Notes under the pieces: generated by a model | Told to the model about the DNA's origin: nothing | The model's database searches: none | Seen by the model: the letters and a program-made list of their open reading frames with translations, nothing else | Position numbers and translations under genes: made by a program | Shown here: positions 7,253 through 14,951 of the stretch, in pieces | Numbering within the stretch: the first letter of the stretch is position 1 | Layout of the letters: each line of letters opens with the position of its first letter | Source: Anaerolineae bacterium | GTDB lineage: Bacteria > Chloroflexota > Anaerolineae > B4-G1 | Assembly (NCBI GenBank): GCA_030612585.1 | Contig: JAUWNP010000063.1 | Location: forward strand, 1 to 21,519 | Reading direction: 5' to 3' | Length of the DNA: 21,519 bases

Positions 7253-9706
7253 ATGACTACTGTGCAACCACTAGAAGCGCGACAACTGCGTCAGATGTGT
7301 GATCATTCACAATTCGACTTCGAGACGACGGCTGAGCTGGAAGACCTGGGCGAGATCGTGGGCCAGGAGCGGGCGGTGAGTGCGATTCAGTTTGGCATCA
7401 GCATCCAACGCGAGGGGTATAACCTGTTTGCCCTGGGACCCAGCGGTACAGGGAAGCGCACCACCATTCGCCAGTTCCTCGATCAGAGAGCCACCACTGA
7501 GCCAATCCCCTCCGACTGGTGCTACGTCAACAACTTTGAGCAGCCGCACAGACCGCGTGCCCTGCGGTTCCCGCCAGGGCGGGGGATCGTATTGCGCAAG
7601 GATATAGAGCAGTTGGTCGAGGAACTGCGCGCCGTGATCCCAGCAGCCTTCGAGAGCGAGGATTACCGCACGCGCAAGCAGGAGGCCGAGGAGGAGTTCA
7701 AGGAGCGGCAGGAAAAGGCCTTCGGCGAGATTCAGCAGCAAGCCCAGGAGCGCGGCATCGCGTTGATCCGCACACCGGTAGGTCTGGCCTTCGCGCCCCT
7801 GCGGGAGGGCGAGGTCATCAACCCTGATGAGTTTCAAAAACTGCCGGAGGAGAAGCGTAAGCAGGTCGAGACCGACATCTCCATACTCCAGGAACAACTC
7901 CAGGCGATTATGTACCAGGTGCGGCAATGGGAACGTGAAGCGCGGGAGAAGGTGAAGGAACTGGACCGCCAGGTGGCGATGTCGGTCGTCGGTCACCCGG
8001 TTGACGAACTGCGGAAGAAGTACGTTGAACTGCCGGATGCAGTGGACTACCTGAACGAGGTGCAGCAGGACGTGATCGAGAACGTGGACGAATTCCGCAA
8101 GACCGAAGAGGCCCCGCAGATCATGGGCATTCCGCTGCCACGCTCGCTGATGGGCCCGCCGGCCTTCCGCCGTTACCAGGTGAACGTGCTCGTAGATCAC
8201 AGCGGGTCCAAAGGCGCGCCGGTGATCTGCGAGGATAACCCGACCTACAACAATCTCATCGGACGCATCGAGCACATCGCTCAGATGGGCGCGCTGGTGA
8301 CCGACTTCAATCTGATCAAGTCCGGCGCGTTGCACCGCGCCAACGGCGGCTACCTCATCCTGGATGCGCGTCAGTTGTTGCTGCAACCTTACGCCTGGGA
8401 TGGGCTCAAGCGTGCCCTGCGCTCGCGGGAAGTGAGTGTCGAGTCGCTGGGCCAGGTGCTGAGTCTGGTCAGTACGGTCTCGCTGGAGCCGGAGCCTATC
8501 CCGTTAGACGTGAAGGTCGTCCTGATCGGTGAACGCTTGCTGTACTATCTGCTCTACCAACTCGATCCCGATTTTGGCGAGTTGTTCAAGGTCGAGGCCG
8601 ATTTCAGCGAGGAGATGGCGCGCAGCCCGGAGAACAATCTGCTGTATGCCCGCCTGGTGGCTACGTTGGCCCGCAAGGAGGACTTGCGCTCCTTTGATCG
8701 GGGGGCGGTGGTGCGGGTCATTGAGCATAGTGCCCGCGTAACCGGCGATGCTGAAAAACTATCCGTCCACCTGTTGGGCATCGTTGACCTGCTGCGCGAG
8801 GCGGACTACTGGGCGGGCCTGGCTGGCAACGGTGTTGTGACCGTAAACGATGTGCAGTGGGCGATTGACGCGCAGATTCACCGTGCCGACCGGCTGCGAG
8901 AGCGGGTGCAAGAGGAGATCAAGCGCGGGACGATCCTGATTGACACGACCGGAGAGTGTGTGGGACAGGTCAATGGCCTCTCAGTGATCGCGTTGGGCAA
9001 CTTTGCTTTTGGGCAGCCCAGTCGCATTACCGCCCGCGTCCGTCTGGGCAAGGGCGAGGTGGTGGACATTGAGCGCGAGGTCGAACTGGGTGGTCCCATT
9101 CACTCCAAGGGGGTACTCATCCTTGCGGGCTTTCTCGGCGCTCGCTACGCCGCCGAGCGTCCCCTCTCCCTTTCGGCGAGCCTGGTGTTCGAGCAATCTT
9201 ACAGCGGAGTGGAGGGAGATAGCGCCTCGCTGGCGGAACTGTGCGCGCTGCTCTCAGCGTTGGCAGAGGTACCCATCAAACAGTCGCTGGCCGTGACCGG
9301 CTCCGTCAACCAGCACGGACAGGTTCAGCCGATTGGTGGCATCAACGAGAAGATCGAGGGCTTCTTCGACGTCTGCAAGGCGCGGGGGCTGACGGGCGAG
9401 CAGGGGGTGATTATCCCGGTCGCTAACGTCCAGCACCTTATGCTGCGACAGGACGTCGTCGAAGCGGTGGAAAAAGGCCAGTTCTACGTCTACTCTGTGC
9501 AGACGATGGATCAGGCCATAGAACTCCTGACCGGCATCCCGGCCGGAGAGTGGGACGAGGAAGGACATTTCCCCGATGGAAGTATCAACCAACTGGTTGA
9601 AGCCCGGCTGGTTACATTGGCCGAAAAGCAACGTGCCTTCGCTGCGCCTCCTGAGAAAGTGGGAGAGGAAGAAGAGATGGCTGAGGAAGAAGAAGGCGAG
9701 GTATGA
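7253..9706 (+). CDS. Lon-family AAA+ ATP-dependent protease (LonB-like, COG1067 type)
   Basis: An 817-residue fused ATPase and protease expected to degrade unfolded or regulatory proteins. Residues 62-70 carry Walker A (GPSGTGKRT); a long charged coiled-coil insertion (about 135-260) interrupts the ATPase domain, as in the AAA_32 group of Lon-related proteins. The C-terminal domain has the Lon Ser-Lys dyad: S657 in EGDSASLAEL and K700 in GGINEKIEGFF. Their 43-residue spacing equals that of E. coli Lon (S679, K722). There is no Lon N-terminal substrate domain and no visible membrane segment, unlike archaeal LonB. The tail is very acidic. ATG 7253 is chosen because GGAGGAGGAG ends 8 nt upstream; the ATG at 7223 would place that site inside the gene. 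The stop overlaps the next gene's start (ATGA). Confidence 0.9.
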   Translation: MTTVQPLEARQLRQMCDHSQFDFETTAELEDLGEIVGQERAVSAIQFGISIQREGYNLFALGPSGTGKRTTIRQFLDQRATTEPIPSDWCYVNNFEQPHRPRALRFPPGRGIVLRKDIEQLVEELRAVIPAAFESEDYRTRKQEAEEEFKERQEKAFGEIQQQAQERGIALIRTPVGLAFAPLREGEVINPDEFQKLPEEKRKQVETDISILQEQLQAIMYQVRQWEREAREKVKELDRQVAMSVVGHPVDELRKKYVELPDAVDYLNEVQQDVIENVDEFRKTEEAPQIMGIPLPRSLMGPPAFRRYQVNVLVDHSGSKGAPVICEDNPTYNNLIGRIEHIAQMGALVTDFNLIKSGALHRANGGYLILDARQLLLQPYAWDGLKRALRSREVSVESLGQVLSLVSTVSLEPEPIPLDVKVVLIGERLLYYLLYQLDPDFGELFKVEADFSEEMARSPENNLLYARLVATLARKEDLRSFDRGAVVRVIEHSARVTGDAEKLSVHLLGIVDLLREADYWAGLAGNGVVTVNDVQWAIDAQIHRADRLRERVQEEIKRGTILIDTTGECVGQVNGLSVIALGNFAFGQPSRITARVRLGKGEVVDIEREVELGGPIHSKGVLILAGFLGARYAAERPLSLSASLVFEQSYSGVEGDSASLAELCALLSALAEVPIKQSLAVTGSVNQHGQVQPIGGINEKIEGFFDVCKARGLTGEQGVIIPVANVQHLMLRQDVVEAVEKGQFYVYSVQTMDQAIELLTGIPAGEWDEEGHFPDGSINQLVEARLVTLAEKQRAFAAPPEKVGEEEEMAEEEEGEV

Positions 9707-10545
9707 GCGAGCAGAATGACGAATGGACGATTCGACGTATCCTGGTGGCACTGGATGCCTCGCGTCACAGTCTGGCGGCGTTGGAGGCCGCGGTCGAGTT
9801 AGCCGCCAGCCTGGAGGCGGAGTTGCAGGGGCTCTTCGTCGAGGATGTTAATTTGCTGCGGCTGGCAGGGCTGCCTGTGGCGCGGGAGGTGCTGTATCCC
9901 TTCGTCGCCGCCACGCGGTTGGATCGGGCGCGGATGGAGCGGGAACTGCGGTCACAGGCGACACAGGCGCGCCGTGCGCTCGCGGCAGCTTGCGAGCAGC
10001 GACAGATCAAGTGGTCTTTCCGCGTCGTGCGCGGAGAGGTCGTGCCAGAGGTGCTGGCGGCGGCGCTGGAGGCGGACCTGCTCAGCCTGGGGAAGGCGAG
10101 CCGACCGCTCATTCGGCGGGTGCGGCTGGGTTCCACAGCCCGGGCGGCAGCGGCGCAGGCCCCGCATTCCGTGCTCCTGCTTCAGCGCGGTGCGGGCATC
10201 AGGCCCCCGGTGGTGGTGGCGTATGACGGCTCGTCCACCGCCAGGCAGGCGTTGATGATGGCAACCCATCTGGCCCAGGAAGAAGGGGGCTACCTGACCA
10301 TACTGATCGTGGCCGATACGCCAGATGTGGTGCAGCAGTTGCATGCCCAGGCCGCCGATTTCCTGCGTGGGCACAGACTCATGATACGCTATCGGCGGCT
10401 GGTAGGTGCAGGCGTAGCAATGTTGACTCACGAAGTGCGGGCCGAGGGAAGCGGTGTATTGGTATTGAGCAGCACCATCCTGCCCCCTGAGGCGTTCCAG
10501 GCGCTGCTGGACGAGGTGGACTGCCCCGTACTGCTGGTGCGATAG
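9703..10545 (+). CDS. Universal stress protein, two UspA-like halves
   Basis: A 280-residue protein with two UspA-type domains. The first (about 8-155) begins RRILVALDASRHSLAALEAA and ends with the nucleotide-loop-like region RLGSTARAAAAQAPHSVLLL. The second (about 165-280) begins PPVVVAYDGSSTARQALMMA and ends CPVLLVR but lacks an evident G-x2-G-x9-G(S/T) motif, so it is probably a degenerate non-binding copy. Such proteins act in stress survival, often as ATP-binding dimers; the exact role is unknown. It starts within the stop codon of the Lon-like protease gene (ATGA, 4-nt overlap), so its translation is probably coupled to the protease. A strong terminator follows at 10554. Confidence 0.85.
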   Translation: MSEQNDEWTIRRILVALDASRHSLAALEAAVELAASLEAELQGLFVEDVNLLRLAGLPVAREVLYPFVAATRLDRARMERELRSQATQARRALAAACEQRQIKWSFRVVRGEVVPEVLAAALEADLLSLGKASRPLIRRVRLGSTARAAAAQAPHSVLLLQRGAGIRPPVVVAYDGSSTARQALMMATHLAQEEGGYLTILIVADTPDVVQQLHAQAADFLRGHRLMIRYRRLVGAGVAMLTHEVRAEGSGVLVLSSTILPPEAFQALLDEVDCPVLLVR

Positions 10546-10553
10546 GTCTACAC

Positions 10554-10597
10554 AGCAAGGCCCCCACCACGACACGATCGCGGTGGGGGGCCTTGCT
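10554..10597. terminator. Bidirectional terminator between the Usp and bactofilin genes
   Basis: A long stem pairs AGCAAGGCCCCCACC (10554-10568) with GGTGGGGGGCCTTGCT (10582-10597), with one bulged G and a 13-nt loop. It lies 8 bp after the Usp stop and 18 bp from the end of the convergent bactofilin gene, so it can serve both. T-runs are short on either side. Confidence 0.7.
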
Positions 10598-10615
10598 TGC
10601 CTTGCGATGCCGGTG

Positions 10616-11077
10616 TTACTTGTCCATTTGGCGCGTCGGTTCTACGTCCACGATGGTGGCACTGGCGGGCTCAGTGGCAGGGCGGGGTTTGGGCGGCTCA
10701 ATCATCGGCGGTTCAATGTCGCCGTGCATCGTCGTCTGCCCACGCAGGTAGGCTCCCTCGTTGAGCAGCAGCGAGTTGATGGTCAGATCACCCCACACTC
10801 TGCCGGTTTCCAATATCTCCACCCGGTTACCAGTGATGTTGCCCTTGACCGCGCCGGAGATGGAGACGTTGTTGGCCTTGATGTCGGCGATGATTTTCGC
10901 TCCCTCGAGAATGACCAGGTTACCAGTGAGGTCAATGGTTCCCTCGAAAACACCGTCAATGCGGACGCCTCCATCGGACTGGATGTCGCCTCGAAAGTGG
11001 GCATTGGGGCCGATAATGGTCTCGATCTTGGAGGTGGAAGCCGCGGATGGGGCTTTAGTTTTCTCTCTTCCGAACAC
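10616..11077 (-). CDS. Bactofilin (polymer-forming cytoskeletal protein)
   Basis: Bactofilins form nucleotide-independent filaments of right-handed beta-helix subunits and often recruit cell-wall enzymes or shape the cell. The 153-residue product has a short basic N-terminus (MFGREKTKAPSA), a central beta-helix core with repeating hydrophobic/glycine strands (about 18-117: THFRGDIQ-type turns, GVRIDGVFEGTI, GNLVILEGAKIIADIKA, VSISGAVKGNITG, RVEILETGRVWGDLT) and a Pro-rich tail. The start is GTG at 11077, preceded by AAGGAGG at 7 nt. It has its own promoter (11135-11163) and shares a strand with upstream envelope genes. The two M23 endopeptidases elsewhere in the window are plausible partners by analogy with other bacteria, but this is inference. 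Confidence 0.92.
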   Translation of the reverse strand: MFGREKTKAPSAASTSKIETIIGPNAHFRGDIQSDGGVRIDGVFEGTIDLTGNLVILEGAKIIADIKANNVSISGAVKGNITGNRVEILETGRVWGDLTINSLLLNEGAYLRGQTTMHGDIEPPMIEPPKPRPATEPASATIVDVEPTRQMDK

Positions 11078-11134
11078 AGGTGTTCCTCCTTTACTATGAC
11101 GATTTGTCGTCGGTCATGGCATAATGTTGCTCGG

Positions 11135-11163
11135 ATAATACATCAGCATCGGGTTTTTGTCAA
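11135..11163 (-). promoter_or_regulatory. Sigma70-type promoter for bactofilin
   Basis: On the minus strand TTGACA (11163-11158) and TATTAT (11140-11135) are 17 bp apart, nearly full consensus. The -35 box overlaps the stop codon of the upstream DUF4446 gene. The predicted start near 11128 leaves a leader of about 50 nt before the GTG at 11077. Confidence 0.7.
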
Positions 11164-11651
11164 TCGTGACCGACTGTGGCCCGACGTGCCTCCGCCAATG
11201 CTTGTTCTTCTTCCTCGCTCAGTGTTCTGGGTGAGAGCCAGCCCTGGACTGGCTTGGCGTAGATACGCGTCGCGCCACGCCCATAAAGCGCCGAGATGAC
11301 GACGCCATTCCCCTCACCATCCGCCAGTGCCAGCGCGAAACTCTGGTCACCGCCGGTGTCCTGAAAGGCACGGAAGCGTACCAGCCCCACACCCTGCACG
11401 GCGTGGGACAGGGTCGCGTCGATTTGCTGGGTATGTGCCACCAAGCGCTCGGTGCGCGCAGTCGTATCCGAGAGGCGGGAGGCCAGGTTCTCCAGCGCCG
11501 TGGTCAGGCTGGTGTCCTCTTCTCCGGCAAAGATGTTCTCGTGGCGACCCTGCAGCCGGCGCAGCCGGGCCTGCAGGTCGAATATCCACACGATACCGAC
11601 GGCTACTAGAATCGTCAGTGCAACTGCCCAGATCAACAGTGCAACGTCCAT
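11160..11651 (-). CDS. DUF4446 family membrane protein
   Basis: A 163-residue protein of unknown function. It has one N-terminal membrane segment (about 5-24, LLIWAVALTILVAVGIVWIF), a coiled-coil-like stretch (about 25-85), and the conserved C-terminal DUF4446 region: VGLVRFRAFQDTGGDQSFAL, DGEGNGVVISALYGR, RIYAKPV and LSEEEEQAL. Family members occur mainly in Firmicutes, Actinobacteria and Chloroflexota and lack a proven activity. ATG 11651 is preceded by AAGGAGG at close range. It lies 16 bp after the DUF2723 gene and about 80 bp before bactofilin on the same strand, which suggests an envelope-associated role, but only by context. Confidence 0.88.
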   Translation of the reverse strand: MDVALLIWAVALTILVAVGIVWIFDLQARLRRLQGRHENIFAGEEDTSLTTALENLASRLSDTTARTERLVAHTQQIDATLSHAVQGVGLVRFRAFQDTGGDQSFALALADGEGNGVVISALYGRGATRIYAKPVQGWLSPRTLSEEEEQALAEARRATVGHD

Positions 11652-11667
11652 CGTTCCTCCTTACTTC

Positions 11668-14112
11668 CTATTCTACCAGCACCGGCCCCAGAATTACCCG
11701 GTCGCCAGCCAGGTTCCCCGCTAAGTCTACCACAGGAAGGCGACGAAGGGAAGTCATCCCGTACATTCCCACCTCCAGCCAGTAGTCGCCGGGAGGCAGG
11801 TCGGCCGGGAGAACCAGCCGATAGGGGTCGGTGAGGGTCTGCCCCGGCAGCCACTTGGGGAACCACAGGTAGGTGGGACAGGATCCGCCCAAGGGGGTGT
11901 AGTCGTGGATGAAGACGGGGCGGCCTGCGCCGTCTATCAAGTGGATGAATATCGTGAAACTGTAGCGGGGGGAGACCAGCGCACGCCAGGTCAGGGCCAG
12001 GTGGAGGGGTTGCCCGGCCTGGACTACCAGTGGTTCTGACCAGTGAGCCTCTCGCGCCTGCCAGCCAGACCGCGCCCGCGCTCCCATCAGCGCCACCTGG
12101 TTGTCCAGGTTCGCCAGCGCCCGTTCTAGCGTTCCCGCCGGGGGCGCGTCGGTGCTAGGAAGGACGGTGATGGCTGCAAGTTCCGCCGTGGTGCCGCCGG
12201 TTGAGAGGAGCAGTTCCGGCCGGCCGCCGCTCATGTCGGCATAGCCCAAGCGCAGCGGGTACTCCCCCGGCGGCAGGGTGAAGGGGACCGGCAATTCGTA
12301 TTTCTCGGCAATAACTTCGCCCGGTTGCCATTGGGGGGTGAGCAACCGGCTGTCGGTTGTCCAACGGGTCTCGATCGGCCCCAGTCGTGCATACGGCATC
12401 CAGATGCTCTCAAGTGGTTCCGGCACGCTCTGGTAGAGAACCAACTCCAGATGTTCACCCACCTGGATAGTATCAGTGGGCAGGTCATAGCCCAGGATGT
12501 GGACGCGGTCGTCCGCCCAGATGTCCAGCGGATAGGCAGGATGGGCATCCGTCACCGGTGGGGCGACGACTCGGTAGAAGGATCCCTCCGGCACCAGGCG
12601 GAAGCCGGCGTCGCGCACGGCGGGACGGTAGTCGGGCAGGTAGATGGGGCCCTCCTCAATGTGGTCCCAGACTGACTCGACCCACGGGTTGGCGGTGGAG
12701 GCGTAGACCGGTGTCACATCTTCCTCGTCTAGTCTCTGCCCCTGGGTGTAAGCGTGGACCCAGAGGGGGGTCAGGTGTTCCCAGTCGGAGAGGAGCACCG
12801 CGCCCTCGCCACGCCCATCGAACCGTTGATGGACGGCGGCAACCCACTCCTCGGCGGCGGTGAAGTCGCGCAGGGAGATGCCCTGTTGGAGGTTGAGGGC
12901 AGCCTGGTAGAGAGGCAGAATGACAAATGACAAATGACAAATGACAAGTGAACAATGGACGATGAACAATTGCGAGTTGCGAGTTGGTCGGGTCAGGAGG
13001 TCGGTGAGAGCCAGTGCGCCGGTGCCAGCAGCGATGGACAGGGCCATGAAGGGTAGCAGCAGGTAGGCCATCACGTCCTGGACGGTGTTGAGGGTGAAAA
13101 GTAAATGAGTAATGAGGAAGAGGTAAATGAGGATGGCGGGTTTGGGAGCGCGGCGGGCCAGCCAGACGAGGCCCACGACGATGAGGGTGATGACTGGTAG
13201 GGAGTATTGGAGCCGCAGGAGGGACCAGAAGACCAGTGCCCGGTCGGGTTGATCGGCTAGGCCGAAGTGGAATAGGTTGCCCCGTAGCCCCCGGGCGGTG
13301 ATATGCCCCCAGAAACCGTCCCAGGTGTGCATGGGAGGGGGATCGAAGGGGGCACTGAGGCTGCGCAGGGGGTAGTAGAGGAGCGGGGTCAGTCCCAGTA
13401 ACAGGCAGCCAGCCAGCAACAATAGTGTCCGCCACTGACGCAGGATGCGCGGGCGCACGGCCAAGACGAATAGGCCGTAGGCCGGGACGCCCATCAGGGT
13501 GATGGGGTGATGGGTGGCGGCCAAGCCCAAGGTCACGGCGAAGGCGGCCAGGTAGCGGTCTCGTCCAGTGCGCCACCAGCGGATCAGGAGCCAAAGGTGG
13601 GTGGCAGCCAACGCCGTGCTGACGATGTGGGCGTTGGCGTGGATGGAGTGTTGCCAGATGTCGGGGGAGGCGGCGAGAGAGAGGGCAGCGAAGATATAGG
13701 AGGAGTAAATGAGTAAATGATGGATGGGTAGACGAGGCTGCATATACTCATTTACTCGTTCCTCGTTTACTCGTACTTGCTCACCCAGATCTTGAACGAT
13801 AAGATACGCCGCCGTCACCACCCAGGCACCGGCGGCTGCGGCCAGGAGATTGGTGCGGAAGGCGATGGTGCCCAGCGGGACGAGGGTCTGCCAGAGTTTG
13901 GCCAGCAGGCTGTAGAAGGCGTAGCCAGGCGGGTGGGCGATGCCCAGGATGGCGGGGATGAATTGGTACTCGGAGGGGTCGCCGAAGAGGGCCCCGGGGG
14001 CGGCGGTGGTGGCGTAGAAGGTGAAGATGGCGGAGAACAGCAGGATAGGTAGCAGGCGCAGGGTTCCGGGTTTGAGATCGGATGTTTCAGATTGGGAATC
14101 GTTAGGGCTCAT
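11668..14112 (-). CDS. DUF2723 GT-C-like membrane protein with C-terminal beta-sandwich modules
   Basis: An 814-residue polytopic protein. The N-terminal half carries about ten or more membrane segments and the DUF2723 signature GDPSEYQFIPAILGIAHPPG (D45 near the first loop, as in GT-C glycosyltransferases of the PMT/ArnT type), so it probably transfers a sugar from a polyprenyl-phosphate donor. From about residue 500 the product is non-membrane with two similar beta-sandwich modules (each containing a VGEHLEL/AGQPLHL-type strand and a closing PPGEYPL/PPGDYWL motif). Three stretches are unusual: residues 111-140, about 327-341 and 377-397 are encoded by AT-rich short repeats unlike the GC-rich remainder. 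The ATG at 14112 has no Shine-Dalgarno sequence but overlaps the TGA of an upstream broken frame (ATGA). Acceptor and donor are unknown. Confidence 0.85.
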   Translation of the reverse strand: MSPNDSQSETSDLKPGTLRLLPILLFSAIFTFYATTAAPGALFGDPSEYQFIPAILGIAHPPGYAFYSLLAKLWQTLVPLGTIAFRTNLLAAAAGAWVVTAAYLIVQDLGEQVRVNEERVNEYMQPRLPIHHLLIYSSYIFAALSLAASPDIWQHSIHANAHIVSTALAATHLWLLIRWWRTGRDRYLAAFAVTLGLAATHHPITLMGVPAYGLFVLAVRPRILRQWRTLLLLAGCLLLGLTPLLYYPLRSLSAPFDPPPMHTWDGFWGHITARGLRGNLFHFGLADQPDRALVFWSLLRLQYSLPVITLIVVGLVWLARRAPKPAILIYLFLITHLLFTLNTVQDVMAYLLLPFMALSIAAGTGALALTDLLTRPTRNSQLFIVHCSLVICHLSFVILPLYQAALNLQQGISLRDFTAAEEWVAAVHQRFDGRGEGAVLLSDWEHLTPLWVHAYTQGQRLDEEDVTPVYASTANPWVESVWDHIEEGPIYLPDYRPAVRDAGFRLVPEGSFYRVVAPPVTDAHPAYPLDIWADDRVHILGYDLPTDTIQVGEHLELVLYQSVPEPLESIWMPYARLGPIETRWTTDSRLLTPQWQPGEVIAEKYELPVPFTLPPGEYPLRLGYADMSGGRPELLLSTGGTTAELAAITVLPSTDAPPAGTLERALANLDNQVALMGARARSGWQAREAHWSEPLVVQAGQPLHLALTWRALVSPRYSFTIFIHLIDGAGRPVFIHDYTPLGGSCPTYLWFPKWLPGQTLTDPYRLVLPADLPPGDYWLEVGMYGMTSLRRLPVVDLAGNLAGDRVILGPVLVE
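12921..12983. repeat. Nine-unit degenerate heptanucleotide array inside the DUF2723 gene
   Basis: Nine consecutive heptamers occupy 63 bp: TGACAAA three times, then TGACAAG, TGAACAA, TGGACGA, TGAACAA and TTGCGAG twice. Nine sevens is exactly 21 codons, so the frame is kept. On the coding (minus) strand it is read as hydrophobic residues (NSQLFIVHCSLVICHLSFVI) that can extend a membrane helix. Base composition contrasts with the surrounding gene. Confidence 0.85.
13695..13782. repeat. AT-rich repeat patch inside the DUF2723 gene
   Basis: On the plus strand GAGTAAATGAGTAAATGATG is followed 30 bp later by an inverted counterpart, TACTCATTTACTCG, and a near repeat TCGTTTACTCG. The coding strand reads it as VRVNEERVNEYMQ and LLIYSSYIF. 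Related GTAAATGAG words recur at about 13100-13130 in the same gene. Confidence 0.65.
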
Positions 14113-14400
14113 CTGAGTTGCTCAAATGCCTCGTGGAGTGCGCGGCTGGCAAAACGGCCCTGGAAAGCGCCTGGCGCTTTGGACTCCAGAATGACGCGGT
14201 TTGGCCAGGTGTCGTGGCAGTCGCGTTCCGGGTATGGCCGGGTGCCGGCGCGTCCCAGGACGACGGCTAGGATGTGGCACAGTTGTGCCTCATTGCCAAG
14301 CCGAGGTGCTTAAGCAGGTTCGCACCGGCGCTCGAACTCGTTGAGTAATTCTTTCTCGCGGTCGTTTTGCTCTTTGCCCCCGCAGGGTGAGAAGATGCGC
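14109..14400 (-). pseudogene. Broken small reading frame between cysC and the DUF2723 gene
   Basis: One minus-strand frame reads as coding-like across this gap, interrupted once by TAA at 14312-14310. The upstream part begins just after cysC (RIFSPCGGKEQNDREKELL...) and has no usable start codon; in the cysC overlap I see no ATG, GTG or TTG in this frame. The part after the TAA is 66 codons (APRLGNEAQLCHILAVVLGR... to ...HEAFEQLR), also without an internal start. Its TGA (14111-14109) overlaps the DUF2723 ATG as ATGA, a common translational-coupling arrangement, and codon third positions are GC-rich as in neighbouring genes. I do not recognise the family. The best reading is a decayed gene that once coupled to the downstream glycosyltransferase; readthrough or a sequencing/assembly error are alternatives. 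Confidence 0.5.
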
Positions 14401-14401
14401 C

Positions 14402-14944
14402 TTACGTCATGACTGGGATGTACTCGTGCATCTCCAGGTAGGCAATGGTCTTTGCTGCGCTCTCCTCCACCGTCTCCTGCGCTGTGTGGCAGACGATCTC
14501 AGGGTCCTCGGGCTCCTCGTAGGGGTCGGAGACGCCGGTAAAGTTCTTGATCTCCCCGGCAAATGCTTTAGCGTACATCCCTTTCACGTCCCGCTGGGCG
14601 CACACCTCAACCGGGCACTCGACGTAGACCTCGATGAACTCGCCGATCTCTCGGCACGACTTGGCCCGCCGCTCCCGGTAGGGGGAGATAAACGAGCAGA
14701 GGACTGCTACGCCGTTGCGGGTGAGCAGTTTCGCCACGAACGTCACCCGCTCGATATTCTTGTCCCGGTCCTCCTTGCTGAACCCCAGGTCGCGGGTCAG
14801 GCTCTGGCGCACGATGTCGCCGTCCAGCCGCTCTACCTTGAGGCTCCGGTCGCGCAGTTCCTGCTCGACCAGTTTCGCGATGGCGGTCTTGCCCGACCCC
14901 GAGAGGCCGGTGAACCACAGAGTGAAACCTTTTTGATCACACAA
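14402..14944 (-). CDS. cysC: Adenylylsulfate kinase (APS kinase)
   Basis: APS kinase phosphorylates adenylylsulfate to PAPS, the activated sulfate used for assimilation or for sulfotransferases. The 180-residue product has Walker A GLSGSGKT (13-20), RLDGDIVRQSLTRDLGFS with the following DRDKNIERV, ISPYRERR, and DVKGMYAKAFAGEIKNFTGV, all standard for CysC. I choose the TTG at 14944 because the motif-bearing N-terminus starts there and AAGGAG lies about 10 nt upstream, inside the end of the tsaC-like gene. The frame extends upstream without conserved residues. It starts 7 nt after the tsaC-like stop, so the two are one transcription unit. No sulfate adenylyltransferase or PAPS reductase is in the window, so assimilation versus sulfation cannot be decided. 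Confidence 0.94.
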   Translation of the reverse strand: MCDQKGFTLWFTGLSGSGKTAIAKLVEQELRDRSLKVERLDGDIVRQSLTRDLGFSKEDRDKNIERVTFVAKLLTRNGVAVLCSFISPYRERRAKSCREIGEFIEVYVECPVEVCAQRDVKGMYAKAFAGEIKNFTGVSDPYEEPEDPEIVCHTAQETVEESAAKTIAYLEMHEYIPVMT

Positions 14945-14951
14945 TGTTCTA

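Noticed and set aside
7307..8386. 359-codon minus-strand frame opposite the Lon-like gene
   Set aside because: Antisense shadow of a GC-rich gene with intact Walker A and Ser-Lys dyad; no motif of its own.
10583..11299. 238-codon plus-strand frame across the bactofilin gene
   Set aside because: It begins in the terminator, runs antisense to bactofilin and its promoter, and has no family features.
12921..12983. Short regularly repeated units as a possible CRISPR array
   Set aside because: Units are 7 bp, contiguous and without spacers, and lie in a coding frame; no cas gene is near.
12656..13594. 312-codon frame on the minus strand within the DUF2723 gene
   Set aside because: It is an out-of-frame Pro/His/Arg-rich shadow; the membrane-protein frame has the DUF2723 signature and continues intact.
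14092..14313. Plus-strand frame of 73 codons in the cysC-DUF2723 gap
   Set aside because: The minus-strand frame in the same place has better composition and an ATGA junction with the next gene; this one looks like its shadow.
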